Source: Verrucomicrobiota bacterium (GTDB lineage Bacteria > Verrucomicrobiota > Verrucomicrobiia > Limisphaerales > SIBE01). Taken from it: DNA of 61,913 nucleotides. Of the stretch, positions 27,248 to 37,182 are shown in pieces. Below the pieces are notes generated by a model. It did no database searches and was not told where the DNA came from. It saw nothing but the letters and a program-made list of their open reading frames with translations. The stretch is from contig VHDE01000017.1 in NCBI GenBank assembly GCA_016871515.1, positions 1 to 61,913 on the forward strand. The letters run 5' to 3'. Positions within the stretch are counted from its first letter, which is position 1. Each line of letters begins with the position of its first letter. The position numbers and the translations under genes were made by a program.

Positions 27248-28159
27248 TCATTGTGGCAAAGCTTCGGCATAGCGCCGGGCGATGGCATAGACTTCGATGC
27301 ACCGGTTGCAGGCTCCTTGCGACGGCGACCAGGCAGGGGACTCCCGTTGGACTGAAGCGCGTGAAATGTCGTCCAGAAGGGCCAGATCTGCCCAATCGAA
27401 TGTGGAGAAGCCGCAAAGCGGGCATCTGCCGCCGGGCAAGGGTTTGTCCCTATGACTCAAGTCGCGTGGATCCGCCGCAAGCGCAAGCAGTTCGTCGTGT
27501 TTGGGAAACTTGTTCGTCGAAAGCTTTGTGAAACCTTCATTCCGTCTTTCTGCCGGCCAGAAAGCAAAGGCCTCATTGAACACGGCGCGTTGACGCTCGC
27601 CCTCTGATCCGCGCCCGAGGCGTCCATTGATGGTGATGTCCCAGAGCAGCCGGTAACGCTCGCGTGCGATGCGCTGGTGCGACGGGTTCATGCCGTGTGC
27701 CCGCAGGTCAGGGGTGTAGCCGAAGTTCGGATCAATCATGTCGCTAAGATGCATGAACTCAATGCGCAGAGAATCGCGCACAGCTTCGTCGGACTCGAAC
27801 CTCTCCGCACGCATCGCGACCACTCGGATGCGGCCGTTCTCGGCGCTGACATAAAGTTCGGCGCCTTCCTCCTTCCTCATGCGCGCTTTCCGGAAGGCGA
27901 GTGTGGTCAAGCCGGGGCCAGGCAATGGAAGTTCGTTGATCACGCCGAGCAGCAGTTCTTCCAATCCCCATTCGCGGAACCAATCGAAGTGCACTCGAAC
28001 GAAAGCCGCCTGACGGTCATCGGCATCGAGGATCGAGCAACATTGCTCGCGCTCGACGTGAAAGCGCCTTGCTAGCAACCGAGGCGCGCCGGCGCGCTTG
28101 CCGTTTGAAACGGTGAACACCGCGGCTTCCACGAAGTCATCATCGCAGCTCAGTTGCAT
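27248..28159 (-). CDS. Conserved accessory protein with four-Cys motif, next to the molybdoenzyme genes
   Basis: A 303-residue protein with no signal peptide. The body has RRFHVEREQCCSILDADDRQ, RVHFDWFREWGLEELLLGV and IEFMHLSDMIDPNFGYTPDL. The C-terminus has GGRCPLCGFSTFDWAD and ACNRCIEVY, a CxxC-x(n)-CxxC zinc- or iron-binding module. I do not recognise a named family. It follows the TorD-like chaperone gene by 109 bases on the same strand, so it was probably the last gene of the molybdoenzyme operon. A role in cofactor insertion or maturation is inference. The gene itself is intact. Confidence 0.65.
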   Translation of the reverse strand: MQLSCDDDFVEAAVFTVSNGKRAGAPRLLARRFHVEREQCCSILDADDRQAAFVRVHFDWFREWGLEELLLGVINELPLPGPGLTTLAFRKARMRKEEGAELYVSAENGRIRVVAMRAERFESDEAVRDSLRIEFMHLSDMIDPNFGYTPDLRAHGMNPSHQRIARERYRLLWDITINGRLGRGSEGERQRAVFNEAFAFWPAERRNEGFTKLSTNKFPKHDELLALAADPRDLSHRDKPLPGGRCPLCGFSTFDWADLALLDDISRASVQRESPAWSPSQGACNRCIEVYAIARRYAEALPQ

Positions 28160-28268
28160 TTGCTCTCATGGCTTGGCTGGCAACATTGTGTTTCAGGCGG
28201 TGATCGCGGCAGGTTTCGCGAGCGAGATCAGTTTCGAGACGGGATTCGTCAATATGTTTCATGAATTC

Positions 28269-29171
28269 TCAAGTTCTGCTGTTCGGCACGGACGCACCGG
28301 GCAAATGAGTTTGGAGACCACAACTATCGCAAACCCGTTCAGCCGTGCCGTCAACGGGGCGGAGCAACAAATCCTCGCTGCCAGGCGGAACCTTCAGGCG
28401 TCCGCATTCAGATTTGACGAATTCACCCAGAAGGTTCGCCATCGCGCCGAGGGTTGTGCCTTGAGCCATGCGCGCCAGCCGCCGGGCGAAGGCGAGGCTC
28501 CAACGTCCGAGATGTTCGCGCAGGAGTTTCCTCTGCGCGTCCCGAACGGCGGCTAGCGCATCGTCACCGGATTGATGATCGACAGCGTGTGCTTCCTTCG
28601 CAGCAAGGACGGTCATAAACTCGAGTTCGATGCTGATGTGATCAATTCGTTCTGCGCCGTCTGGCGCCAGTTCGAGGCCGAGTGCGGCGAAGAACGCGCC
28701 CAGGTCTGACAGCCTGTGTGGTTGAAAGAGTGGATCGGCCTTCAGGTCGGCGTACTCGATTTCGTTCATTGGACAGTCGCCGCGCACGGTGTGGCCGAAG
28801 CAAACGACGTGAGCGGCGGCAAAGTCCTCGCAGCCGGAACGCGTGAACTGGCGAAGCAATTCGTCCACCGAATCGAGTAATGATTACTTGGCCAGTGCGC
28901 CAGCGGCTGAATGCAGCGCAGTGCGGATTTCGCGCGACGTCAACCATTCCCAACTATCAGGTTCCGGATCTTCGAAGGCTCTGGCGAGGAAACTGTAGAG
29001 AAAAGTTCGGGCGACGGCAGTGTCGATGGACTCCTGCGACGCAGCGGCGTCTCGCAGGAGCGCCGGTATTGGCGGCTCTATACTGGCCGCGCTCTCACGA
29101 GACCCAGGAGCGTAGTTTCCAAAGACGGACCGGCGCTGACTTTGCTTCTGAAGCTCAGATGGAGTTGGCAT
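28269..29171 (-). pseudogene. TorD/DmsD-family molybdoenzyme chaperone, interrupted by an in-frame TAA
   Basis: Two frames in the same phase: 29171-28884 carries VARTFLYSFLARAFEDPEPDSWEW, and after TAA at 28884-28886 the frame continues SLLDSVDELLRQFTRSG, HVVCFGHTVRGDCPMNE, LGAFFAALGLELAPDGAER and ARMAQGTTLGAMANLLGEF. Together they make a 300-residue TorD/NarJ-like chaperone that would guide assembly and Tat export of the alpha subunit. A C-to-T change (CAA to TAA) explains the stop. A GTG at 28868 could restart the second half. The C-terminus CDSCGLQTHLPG adds a CxxC. The gene lies directly behind the beta-subunit remnant. Confidence 0.75.
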
Positions 29172-30046
29172 GTCTGGCGTCTCTCAGGTGAAAAGGCTCC
29201 TCGACGGTGGTGTCGATGAGATACGAGCGCGGCGCCCAACGCGGTGGGATGTAGTAGCCGTTCGGCTCGGTGCCAAACTGCGGGTAAAGTGGCAGCGCGA
29301 CTTTGGCCACGTGAATCAGATAGTAAAGCGGGTTGTAGCGATCCTCTTTCCAAACGCCGTCCTTGTTGATCTGAACGAGGCCTTGAAGGCGGATGCGTCC
29401 AACACAGGCGGCCATGCAAACGGGTTTGCATCGGCAAGCCGTTGGCTTGTTGGTCCCGGCCCTCGATGCGCGGGAAGCAAGCGATGCACTTTTCGCTCGT
29501 GCGCGTTGTGCCGCGATAGAGTGTCTTTTTGTAGGGACACGCCTCCATGCATTTCCGGTAACCGCGACAACGCTCCTGGTCCACGAGGACAATCCCATCC
29601 TCGGGCCGCTTGAAGATAGCGTTGCGCGGGCAGGCTGCCAGGCAGGCTGGATAAGTGCAGTGATTGCACAGCCGGGCCAGATAGAAGAACCAGGTCTTGT
29701 GCTGGGGACCGAGTTCACCGCCTTTAAAGGCAAGCTGGCCTTTCGAGCCTTTTTCGTTCGCCGATGGATTATCCTCGAAACGATTCGGCGCGGACCATTC
29801 GTCATCGGTGGGCAAATAGCCGAGAACCCGATTGGCGCCTTCGTCGCTGACGTGAGTTTTCGCAGCTTCGAACACCGTCTTGCCTTTGAAGTGGCCGAAG
29901 GGCGCTTTGAGGTCCTGCGGAGTTCCGTTCCAGGTTTGCCCGCCGGGGTTCGCCTTCTCGAGCAAGTCGAGCGTCTTTACATCCCAATGATGCGGGTAGC
30001 CGTATTCCATGTCCCGGCCGAGTTGCCAGTTCAAGACGGAGTTCAT
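29155..30046 (-). pseudogene. Iron-sulfur beta subunit of a type II DMSO-reductase-family enzyme, damaged
   Basis: Start ATG at 30046 (MNSVLNWQLGRDMEYGY). The protein has CNHCTYPACLAACPRNAIFKR, CRGYRKCMEACPYKK and CIACFPRIEGRD, three cysteine clusters of the NarH/DmsB-type ferredoxin subunit. A one-base insertion in a T run near 29440 shifts the frame; the next frame continues CMAACVGRIRLQGLVQINKD, LPLYPQFGTEPNGYYIPPRW. The first cluster (usually KCIACQTCT before the Trp/Asn motif) is missing between MEYGY and PHHWDVKTLDLL, a deletion of roughly 45 residues. The C-terminus ends soon after APRSYL, also short. It would carry electrons from the Mo site to the cytochrome. Confidence 0.8.
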
Positions 30047-30055
30047 GGTCGAATC

Positions 30056-30090
30056 GGTTAAATGGTTAAATGGTTGAATCGTTAAATCGC
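30056..30090. repeat. Nine-base tandem repeat GGTTAAATG
   Basis: GGTTAAATGGTTAAATGGTT followed by GAATCGTTAAATCG: about four imperfect copies of a nine-base unit in the gap between the accessory gene stop (30100) and the beta-subunit start (30046). It is AT-rich in a GC-rich region. Role unknown; slippage repeat or a spacer that modulates translation are possible. Confidence 0.65.
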
Positions 30091-30099
30091 GTGGGACGG

Positions 30100-30525
30100 T
30101 CACAGGTTCAGTTTCGGAACGGGATTGCCGAGCGGATCGGTAAGCTTTTCATCCAAATCGTCCTGTGCAACCGAAGTCGCCAGATTGAGGCATTCACGAG
30201 ACGCTGGAGCGACCGGGGTATGAGACTGAGCATCGTCACTTCGGATAGTATTCGCGGCAGGCCATTCAATCTTTTTTCCCCATCGCGCGAATATGTCGCT
30301 GATTACCTCCTTCACGAAGGGCTCTCCTTTGTTCTGCAAGACCATGTTTATGCCCAGGTAATGCGGATTACGGAACAGTGCCAGAAGTTGCTTATGGTTG
30401 TAACCGAGCATCAAGAATTCCTCGACAAAGCACGCGGCCATCTCACGGCTCGTGTCCTCATCGGTATAAAGTGCGACACCGTTCAATTCCAGCGGGTCGT
30501 CCAGATCGAATTCGTCTTTAGGCAT
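30100..30525 (-). CDS. Conserved accessory protein of the molybdoenzyme cluster
   Basis: A 141-residue protein: DLDDPLELNGVALYTDEDTSR, EMAACFVEEFLMLGYNHKQL, LFRNPHYLGINMVLQNKGEPF and VISDIFARWGKK. It is intact and has no signal peptide. I recall similar short proteins beside type II DMSO-reductase-family operons but know no function. Its position between the alpha and beta genes supports a role in that complex or its maturation. Confidence 0.65.
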   Translation of the reverse strand: MPKDEFDLDDPLELNGVALYTDEDTSREMAACFVEEFLMLGYNHKQLLALFRNPHYLGINMVLQNKGEPFVKEVISDIFARWGKKIEWPAANTIRSDDAQSHTPVAPASRECLNLATSVAQDDLDEKLTDPLGNPVPKLNL

Positions 30526-30618
30526 AGGTCAAAGGGTTAACTAAGCAGGCGGTGGAAAAGTCTGAACCTCCTGTTCTCGTGCCTTGGCAGAACGCGGAAC
30601 GCGCAGTAAAGTCCTTCC

Positions 30619-30849
30619 ATGTCAACGCGCATTGTGATCAATCCCGAGGTGCTCGGCGGCAAACCGTGTGTCAAGGGAACCCGCCTCAGTGTCGAGTTTC
30701 TTCTTGAACTCATCGCCTCTGGCGCGTCGCACGCGGAAATTCTTCGAGCGTATCCGCAGTTGACGGCCGAGGACGTCGAGCAAGCGGTGCGATACGCCGC
30801 ACGGTTCCTGAAGAATGAAGTCACATTCGTCGCTGAGGTCGATTCGTGA
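30619..30849 (+). CDS. DUF433 antitoxin-like protein
   Basis: A 76-residue protein. MSTRIVINPEVLGGKPCVKG, TRLSVEFLLELIASGASHAE and YPQLTAEDVEQAVRYAARF are the full DUF433 domain, a short helix-turn-helix-like fold found as antitoxin partner of DUF5615 PIN-like proteins. It is complete. The next gene starts with a four-base GTGA overlap. The pair lies on the plus strand between minus-strand molybdoenzyme genes. Confidence 0.85.
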   Translation: MSTRIVINPEVLGGKPCVKGTRLSVEFLLELIASGASHAEILRAYPQLTAEDVEQAVRYAARFLKNEVTFVAEVDS

Positions 30850-31226
30850 ACCTCCGTGCGGCGGCCTTTCTCGCAGACGAAAACATCCACCGTGACGTCG
30901 TAACGCATCTGCGCAGCCTTGGTCTTGAGGTCAGCCATGTCTCCGAAATTGGGCTTTCTGGGGCAAACGACCGCGAAATCTTGCGGCAGGCCGTTGCCGA
31001 GAATCGCATCATCCTCACACACGACGCGGACTTCGGCACGCTTGTGTTCGCCGGCGCAGAACCGTTCGTCGGCATCGTTTATCTTCGCCCAGGCCACATC
31101 TCCTCCACATTCGTTATCGGCACGCTCGAAACGCTCTTCCGGCGCGAGTTGGACCTTGAGCCGCCATTCATTGTCGTTGCTGAGCGACGCCAACAACTTG
31201 TGACCATTCGAATCCGTCGCTTGTAG
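30846..31226 (+). CDS. DUF5615 PIN-like toxin
   Basis: A 126-residue intact protein. AAFLADENIHRDVVTHLRSL carries the first acidic pair (DE), then ANDREILRQAVAENRIILTHDADFG holds the THDADF motif and GIVYLRPGH the C-terminal strand of the Mut7-C/DUF5615 PIN-like fold. These are putative ribonuclease toxins paired with DUF433. The GTG start overlaps the DUF433 stop, so the pair is translationally coupled. It is the only complete toxin-antitoxin pair I see in the window. Confidence 0.85.
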   Translation: MNLRAAAFLADENIHRDVVTHLRSLGLEVSHVSEIGLSGANDREILRQAVAENRIILTHDADFGTLVFAGAEPFVGIVYLRPGHISSTFVIGTLETLFRRELDLEPPFIVVAERRQQLVTIRIRRL

Positions 31227-31302
31227 CGAGCTCCTAGTCTCTCGGACCCTTTGGAATTCAAAGTTCATGCTCCGGATAGCGGCCCATTAAGTCGTCGCTG
31301 GT

Positions 31303-34300
31303 TCATTCGAAACTCTGTGTGGCTCCTCCGCCCTCGCCGATCTTCCCAGCGATATATTTCCGCATCAGATCGCTTTCGCCACCAGGCGACATTCCGTCGG
31401 TCCCGCCCTTCCATGCGCCTGCCCCACCTAATCCGCCATCCTCGGCCTTCACGATCCGAATCAGACATTCCTTGGGCACGGTATTGACCGCGTGATTGTC
31501 CGCTTCGCCGCCGAAAATGAAGCTCATGCTTGTTTTCTGTTTATGAAACAGCGTGTCGGTTTGGTGCATCGGCATATGCCAATTGCGGTTGATGCTCTGT
31601 TGCGAACCGAATCGGAAATTCGAGATGTAACCCTCGTCGGTAAGCGACAAGCCGTCGGGCCGCGTCTGCTGCGCTTTGACCATCTTCTCCGTCGCGATGA
31701 ATGAACCGTGCTTTATCATCACAATGTGATAGGGATAGGCGGCGTTAAACGTCACGCGCAGCATACAACGGCTTACCTTGTAGAACGGGTCGCTCGGAGT
31801 AGCGCCAAGATAAGGTCGATCAGCGGGATTCGCATCAACATACACGCAATCGCCGTCCTTCAATCCAAGGTCGTTCGCGGCCTGCGGGTTCATATGAAGC
31901 TGATGTTCGCTCACGTTGGGCAGCCGTTTGTCGATGCGATACGGGTCGCCGAAGTTCGAGTTCCAGATTAGATGCCAATCCACATTCGCCCACGAGAAAT
32001 GGACCGAGTGACGGGACTTCGGAGTCAGGCAATAGAAGTGAAATCCTTTTTCCCAAAGAAAGTTCTTCGTTCCCTTCACCTGCGCCCAGGGCATCTTCAC
32101 GTTGCGCACCGTCCGCTCGTCCCAATGCTCGGCGGTCAGGGGATACCGTAATCGTTCGGGCGCACGAGCGGATTCGAACTAACGATAACGTTGGGCAAGC
32201 AGGGTGTTGCCTCTGGTCCCTCGCGATGACCGATGAAGTTCTCACCGCACTCAATCGCGGTCGGATCATCGCTGTAACTGTGCAATCGGCCTGTGTCTGT
32301 ATAGAACGGATAATTGTCGTGCACCTGCATCCCAAAATGGGATGCGTGGGCAGGTCCGGAAGAGCATGAGCGCCCCGCCCGGCGGTCCGTACTTGCCGGC
32401 CATGATGTCATCGACCTTATACCCAGCAGTCGTCGTGCACGTATCGAGCAGGCGCTGCAAATAAACCTTCCGCCGTCCTTTGTTCTCGAAGTGGAAGTAA
32501 TCGGAAAAACGTTTGTCACCGGTCAGCTTCGCCAAGCCGTTGGCGATGCCCGCGAGAATGCTTAAGTCGTCCTTGGAATCATAGACCGGCTTGATGCCGC
32601 CTTTCCAAATCTGAAGAAACGGATTCGAACAGCTTGCTGTAACTTCGAGGTCGGTCGTCTCCACCCACGAGTTTGCCGGCAACCCGAAGTCCGAGCACTC
32701 CACTGACGCCGTCATCTGGACCTCATTGGCTACGATCAGCTCGATGCGCGGCAGCACATTCTTGATTGTGCCGTAAGCCCACTTGGCGTTGTTGATGAGG
32801 TTGACGTTTGTGTAGAAAATCGCCTTGGTGGGCGATGGCATGTGCGTCTTGCCCGTGAAAACCTTGCGGCCTTCTTTCGGCGTATTGACGATGAGTGGAA
32901 TGTCGCCGTGATTCCAATAAGCCGGTTCCTCATCCTTGGTGTAGGCGTGTGCTTCGACCTCGCGACCGTGCGCTTTCTCATCAAGGTTCGGATGAAACGG
33001 GTCTTCAGCCACCCAGCCCTTGAAGCCTGGCCCCGTCAGCACCACCGGAAGATACGCGGCATGGTTGGCTTCGGTCGCATGAAACCAGTGATTGATCCCT
33101 TCGCCTTGATTGATCGAAACCGGCTTGATCGTCGCGATGTCTTTCGCGAGTCGCTCGATCAGTTCCTTTGGGGCAGATGCGATTTCACTAACGCTCTCGA
33201 CGTCGTAGTCCTTGAGATGAATTTGGTAATGGTTCCACGCGGTCGCAACCTCGGCCTCCTTGCCGTCAGCGAGCTTCACACTGCCCTTGAAATCAAGCTG
33301 TGGATCAATGCCCCTCTTAGCCAACGTCTCGCCGACCATGTCCCGTGTGATCGCTTTCGGTGAGTTCGTCTTCGCGTCCCACACTACGTAATCGCCGAGC
33401 TTCTTGTGTTGCTCGTCGGTGATGCCTTGAACTTTCTTGCTCGGACCGTCGGCGGCGAGCGTGCTGGCGTAGTTCGCGAACACGTCGCCCGCTCGCAGGC
33501 GCTTGAGGTTGTCCGTGCGAACGAGCAACGGGAAATCCGTGAATGCCTTCACGAACTTCTCGTCGTACCACTTGTTGTCCATCATCACGCGCGTCACGCC
33601 AAGCCAGAGCGCAGCATCGGTCGAGGGCCGCACCGGCACCCAATAATCGCATTTCGTGGAAGGCGCTCCGTATTCGGGAGCAATGATCACAATCTTCGCC
33701 CCGCGCTCCATGCATTCGGTGAACCAGTGCGAATCGGTGATTTTGTTTTCGACCAGATTCTTGCCGTTCATGATGATGAGTTTCGAATAGCGATGGTCGT
33801 TGAAGTCGCATTCCGAATTCTGCAAGCCATGCACCCACGGCTGTCCGGGCGCTTGGTCGCCATGCCATGCGTAATTTGACCAGTTGCGGCCAGCCTTCGC
33901 GTCTTCCGGTTTAACGCCGCGCACATGCGCGTCGAGCAACGCCATCGAGTTGCTTAGGCGCTACATCCCGTACTTGCCGAGCACACCGAGCAGTCCCATG
34001 CCGCCGCGGAACTTCAACGTCCGCGTCCCGGCGCCTTCGATCACCTGAATCATTTCCGGAGGGTAACCCTGTTCGGCCAGCAACTTCGCGCCTTCGCCGC
34101 CGCTGTAACGCGCGGCAATGGCCTTCAGCCCCTTCGCGATGTAAGCAAAGGCATTTTCCCATGAAATCTTGTCGAACTTGTCCGTGCCCCGGGAATCGAA
34201 CTTGTACTTCGCGCGCAACTCCTTCGTAAGACACGGAAAGCCATCGTCTGCCCAACGCTTCCAACCCCGCCGGACAATAGGGTGCTTTAAGCGAAACGGG

Positions 34301-34695
34301 CCATAAACGATGCGATGAAACGTGTAGCCTTTCGCACAATGGCGGTTGCCCCAGTTGTAGGAGGCTTTGTTGCCATAAAGGTCGGAGTAAGTGCCAACAT
34401 CGTACTGCTCGCTCATGCGCACAATAACGCCGTTGCGCACATGAGCCATGACCCGGCAATTGTGCGTGTCGTTCGGAGCACAAACCCAGGAGAACGCTGA
34501 GTCATATCGATACTGGTCGCGGTATAACTTTTCCCACTCGCGATTCGGATACGCAGCGAGCGGATTGAGAATCCCGTCATCCGGCACTTGGGCCTGAAGG
34601 AAGCGCAGAGGCAACATTGTCGCCGCGCTGATGCTGGCGCCGGCCAAGCCGGAGCGTTTGATAAAGTCGCGGCGGGAAAGATTGTTAGTCGTCAT
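31303..34695 (-). pseudogene. Molybdopterin catalytic alpha subunit, type II DMSO-reductase family, three lesions
   Basis: A Tat signal (SRRDFIKRSGLAGASISAAT) opens the protein. Then come WVCAPNDTHNCRVMAHVRNG with HCAKGYTFHRIVYGPFRLKHP (Fe-S and Mo-cofactor entry region), the molybdopterin domains (SISTAT-like MNGKNLVENKITDSHWF, VPVRPSTDAALWLGVTRVM) and a C-terminal MGD domain (LGLKDGDCVYVDANP). Breaks: an in-frame TAG near 33959 after VLGKYGM; a one-base insertion near 32350 (FWD-QVHDNYPFYTDTGR); a one-base deletion in a C run near 32140 (YGIP-LTAEHWDERTV). Repaired length is about 1130 residues. Relatives reduce nitrate, chlorate or selenate, or oxidise nitrite or hydrocarbons; the substrate cannot be chosen here. 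Confidence 0.8.
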
Positions 34696-34872
34696 GGTGA
34701 GTGGCGTTAAGGGGCGAAAGCTTATCTTTGGAGGGAGTCAAAACCTCCGTCGAGAAGCACCAGGAGTGAAAACAACGTTGGATATTCCTGACGCTACGCT
34801 GCACCAGGCTGAACTTGAGATTCGGCGCATTGGCAATTGAACGCGCATTTTCGATCTCCCAGGCAAAAGTAT

Positions 34873-35926
34873 TCATGGTTCCAAAACGAGGTGGTGCCTG
34901 TTGCTGATGACCTTTTGCCCGTTGCGGTCGCGCTGCTCGCCATTCCAGACGGCGAAAGCTACCGGCACCGATTGCTTGGCTCTAAACTGCACATCGTCCT
35001 TGTCCTTTGATTTCAGATTGCGGATGAAAACGACGCTCCAAAAGCCGTCGTGCCAGACCGCGTGGCCGTTCACATTCTGTTCTTTCAGCGGCTGCGATTT
35101 GACGGTGCCAAATCCGCGCGCGTTCGCGTCTTCGATTGGTGATGCCTTCGGCGTCTTTGCGGCGCAGTGATTGGATAAACTGGACTAAAGCCCAGCGTTC
35201 GTCCGGTTTGAGCGCCGAATCATCGAACGGCGGCATCGGGGTGCCAGCCATGCCATTCGCGATGCGAAGATAGAGGTCGCGGCCCTCCGAGCGGCCGCGA
35301 AACGCGCCAAGAGTGAAATCGCGGGGCAAGAGCGGCATACCCCAGCTGTGCTTGAGCGTCGGCGCACTGGGGCCGTCGCCTTGTCCGTGTTCGCCATGAC
35401 ACGTGGCGCATTGAAGTCGGTTGTAAGCTTCCTTGCCCTTGGCAAGAGCTTCTATGGTGACACCCGGTTCGGCCGGCACGGCGATCGGCATCTTCAACTC
35501 TCCCGTTGGTTTCCCCTGCTCGAATTTGTTGACGCGTTTGCCATCCGAATCCATTGCAGATGCCAGGTGCTTCACGTAATGCACAACGTCGAGTCGCTCC
35601 TTTTCCGAAAGATAACCGAAGCTCGGCATTGAACTGCCCGCCATGCCGCGCGTGATGGTTTGAAACAAATCCTCATCCGTCGGCAGCGAGTTGGCCGGTG
35701 TTGATTGAATCTTGAATAAGCCGGAGTTGAAATTGCGCGGCTTGGGAAACAGCCACACTGTCGCGGACCCATTGCCATCGCCAGTGGCGCCGTGACATGC
35801 CGCGCAATGCTGTTCGTAAACGAGTTGTCCCCGGATCTCCGCGGCAAAGGTGCTCTCGGTTGAGGATGCCTGTAGAATTATCAGCAGAAGCAGCACCGCT
35901 AAGTGTCTCGGACCGGTTAGATTCAT
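34873..35926 (-). pseudogene. Diheme cytochrome c joined to an ethylbenzene-dehydrogenase-like heme (gamma) domain
   Basis: A signal peptide (HLAVLLLLIILQASSTESTF) is followed by two c-type heme modules: CAACHGATGDGNGSA with SFGYLSEKERLDVVHYVKHL, and CATCHGEHGQGDGPSA with PDERWALVQFIQSLRR. After QSLRRKDAEG the frame is wrong; another frame carries NARGFGTVKSQPLKEQNVNG, WHDGFWSVVFIRNLKSKDKD and KVISNRHHLVLEP, the C-terminal end of the heme-b binding gamma subunit domain. So a fused cytochrome/gamma protein lost most of the gamma domain together with a frameshift. It sits upstream of the alpha gene on the same strand and would be the electron acceptor or donor of the complex. Start ATG 35926 is chosen for the signal peptide; 35944 is the alternative. 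Confidence 0.7.
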
Positions 35927-36284
35927 CACCGTCTGTCGGTTCATAGCATGGCCAAGTGTGGACGGCATTGCCGGCAACCGATACACCTCTGTTGTCAGAT
36001 TATTATCAAATCTTGTCCTCGGTGCGTCCCATCACACGCGGGTCAATGTTTCACGAATCGGAACGTTGAAGAGACCGCCAGGCTTTGGATGCTCCGGTCC
36101 TCTGGCGCTTCTCGTCCACACGATCCGAAAGCGGCAGAGGGTCCGCAGTCGTAGATGCGGTCGCGGCAGAGGTGCGCTTCAGCACCATACTGAATTAAGA
36201 AAGCGCTCTTGAGAAAGGCCCTCCACGCCGGCGGAATTGCCCCTGGAATCTGCTTGAAATCCGCGTGGCATAGGAATAAGAGCT

Positions 36285-37064
36285 ATGCGCCCTATGAAGA
36301 TGTCTTTACTCTCTCGCGGCCGGCCTGACCTTTCTCGCAACTCCGGTTTTACGTTGATCGAATTGCTCGTCGTCATTGCGATCATCGCGATTCTGGCCGG
36401 CATGCTTCTACCTGCTTTGGCCAAAGCGAAGGAAAAAGCGCGGACAATTCAATGCATCAGCAACGTTCGGCAAATCATGCTGGCCGGTAAAATGTACACA
36501 GACGATAACAACGGCAAACACGTCGTCTCTTACATTTATCCTCCTTACACGAAGGGCCTGGTCACTTGGTTTCAATTACTGCAACCCTACTTGAGCAGCA
36601 CCAATGTCCTCCTTTGTGGCGCCCGCAAAGGAAAACCGCTGCAACTCGAGCGATGGGAAGGCATTCCCGTGACTGCGCCCACAGTCACGGATTACGCCAT
36701 CAATCACCAATTTGCCGGCGAGTTGAGTCAATATGTCGGATACAATCAGAAGCCAGAGGCTAGTTTGAAAAATCCGAGTCGAACGATTTTCATTGCTGAC
36801 TCCGGAACTTATGGGGAGGCCAGTAAGAAACCAGCCGTCACGACGAAGTCAAAACCGAAGCTCGGCGCATGGATGCTTGGCGATGTGCAGGCCGGAGATT
36901 GCCCAGGTTGTGTGACGGGTGACAATCCCAATTGGTGTGCGCCCAGCCTTCGTCACAATGAACGCAGCAGCAATGGCTTTGCCGACGGTCACGTCGAGAG
37001 TATGAAAGGCTTCTGGTACTATGCGAACACACCTTGGCTCGATCCCGCGCGCGGCGGCGAGTGA
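36285..37064 (+). CDS. Prepilin-type N-terminal cleavage/methylation protein
   Basis: A 259-residue paralog of the protein at 187-969. Leader of about 20 residues, then [18 protein letters not shown] and [20 protein letters not shown]. The C-terminal part has [20 protein letters not shown], the H-X9-DG-like element. The central region has Cys residues at [17 protein letters not shown] and NWCAPS. Processing by a prepilin peptidase is expected; the surface role is unknown. It is intact and not in an operon with its decayed neighbours. Confidence 0.9.
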   Translation: MRPMKMSLLSRGRPDLSRNSGFTLIELLVVIAIIAILAGMLLPALAKAKEKARTIQCISNVRQIMLAGKMYTDDNNGKHVVSYIYPPYTKGLVTWFQLLQPYLSSTNVLLCGARKGKPLQLERWEGIPVTAPTVTDYAINHQFAGELSQYVGYNQKPEASLKNPSRTIFIADSGTYGEASKKPAVTTKSKPKLGAWMLGDVQAGDCPGCVTGDNPNWCAPSLRHNERSSNGFADGHVESMKGFWYYANTPWLDPARGGE

Positions 37065-37182
37065 GTCAGAGGGAATTCTTCAAACGAGCCGTCGCGGAGC
37101 GCATCTCGAACTGCCACGCTTCGGAATCGAAAACCTTGCAGTTCGTCTTTCCTGCTTCGACATCGCTTGTTAGCCTTACCAT

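Noticed and set aside
28884..33961. Stop-codon readthrough or selenocysteine/pyrrolysine recoding
   Set aside because: The three interrupted genes use TAA, TAG and TGA, no SECIS-like hairpin was seen after the TGA, and the same operon has frameshifts; simple inactivation is more likely.
34685..34876. Short minus-strand frame of 63 residues upstream of the alpha-subunit gene
   Set aside because: No motif or signal; it covers the region just upstream of the Tat start and is probably leader sequence.
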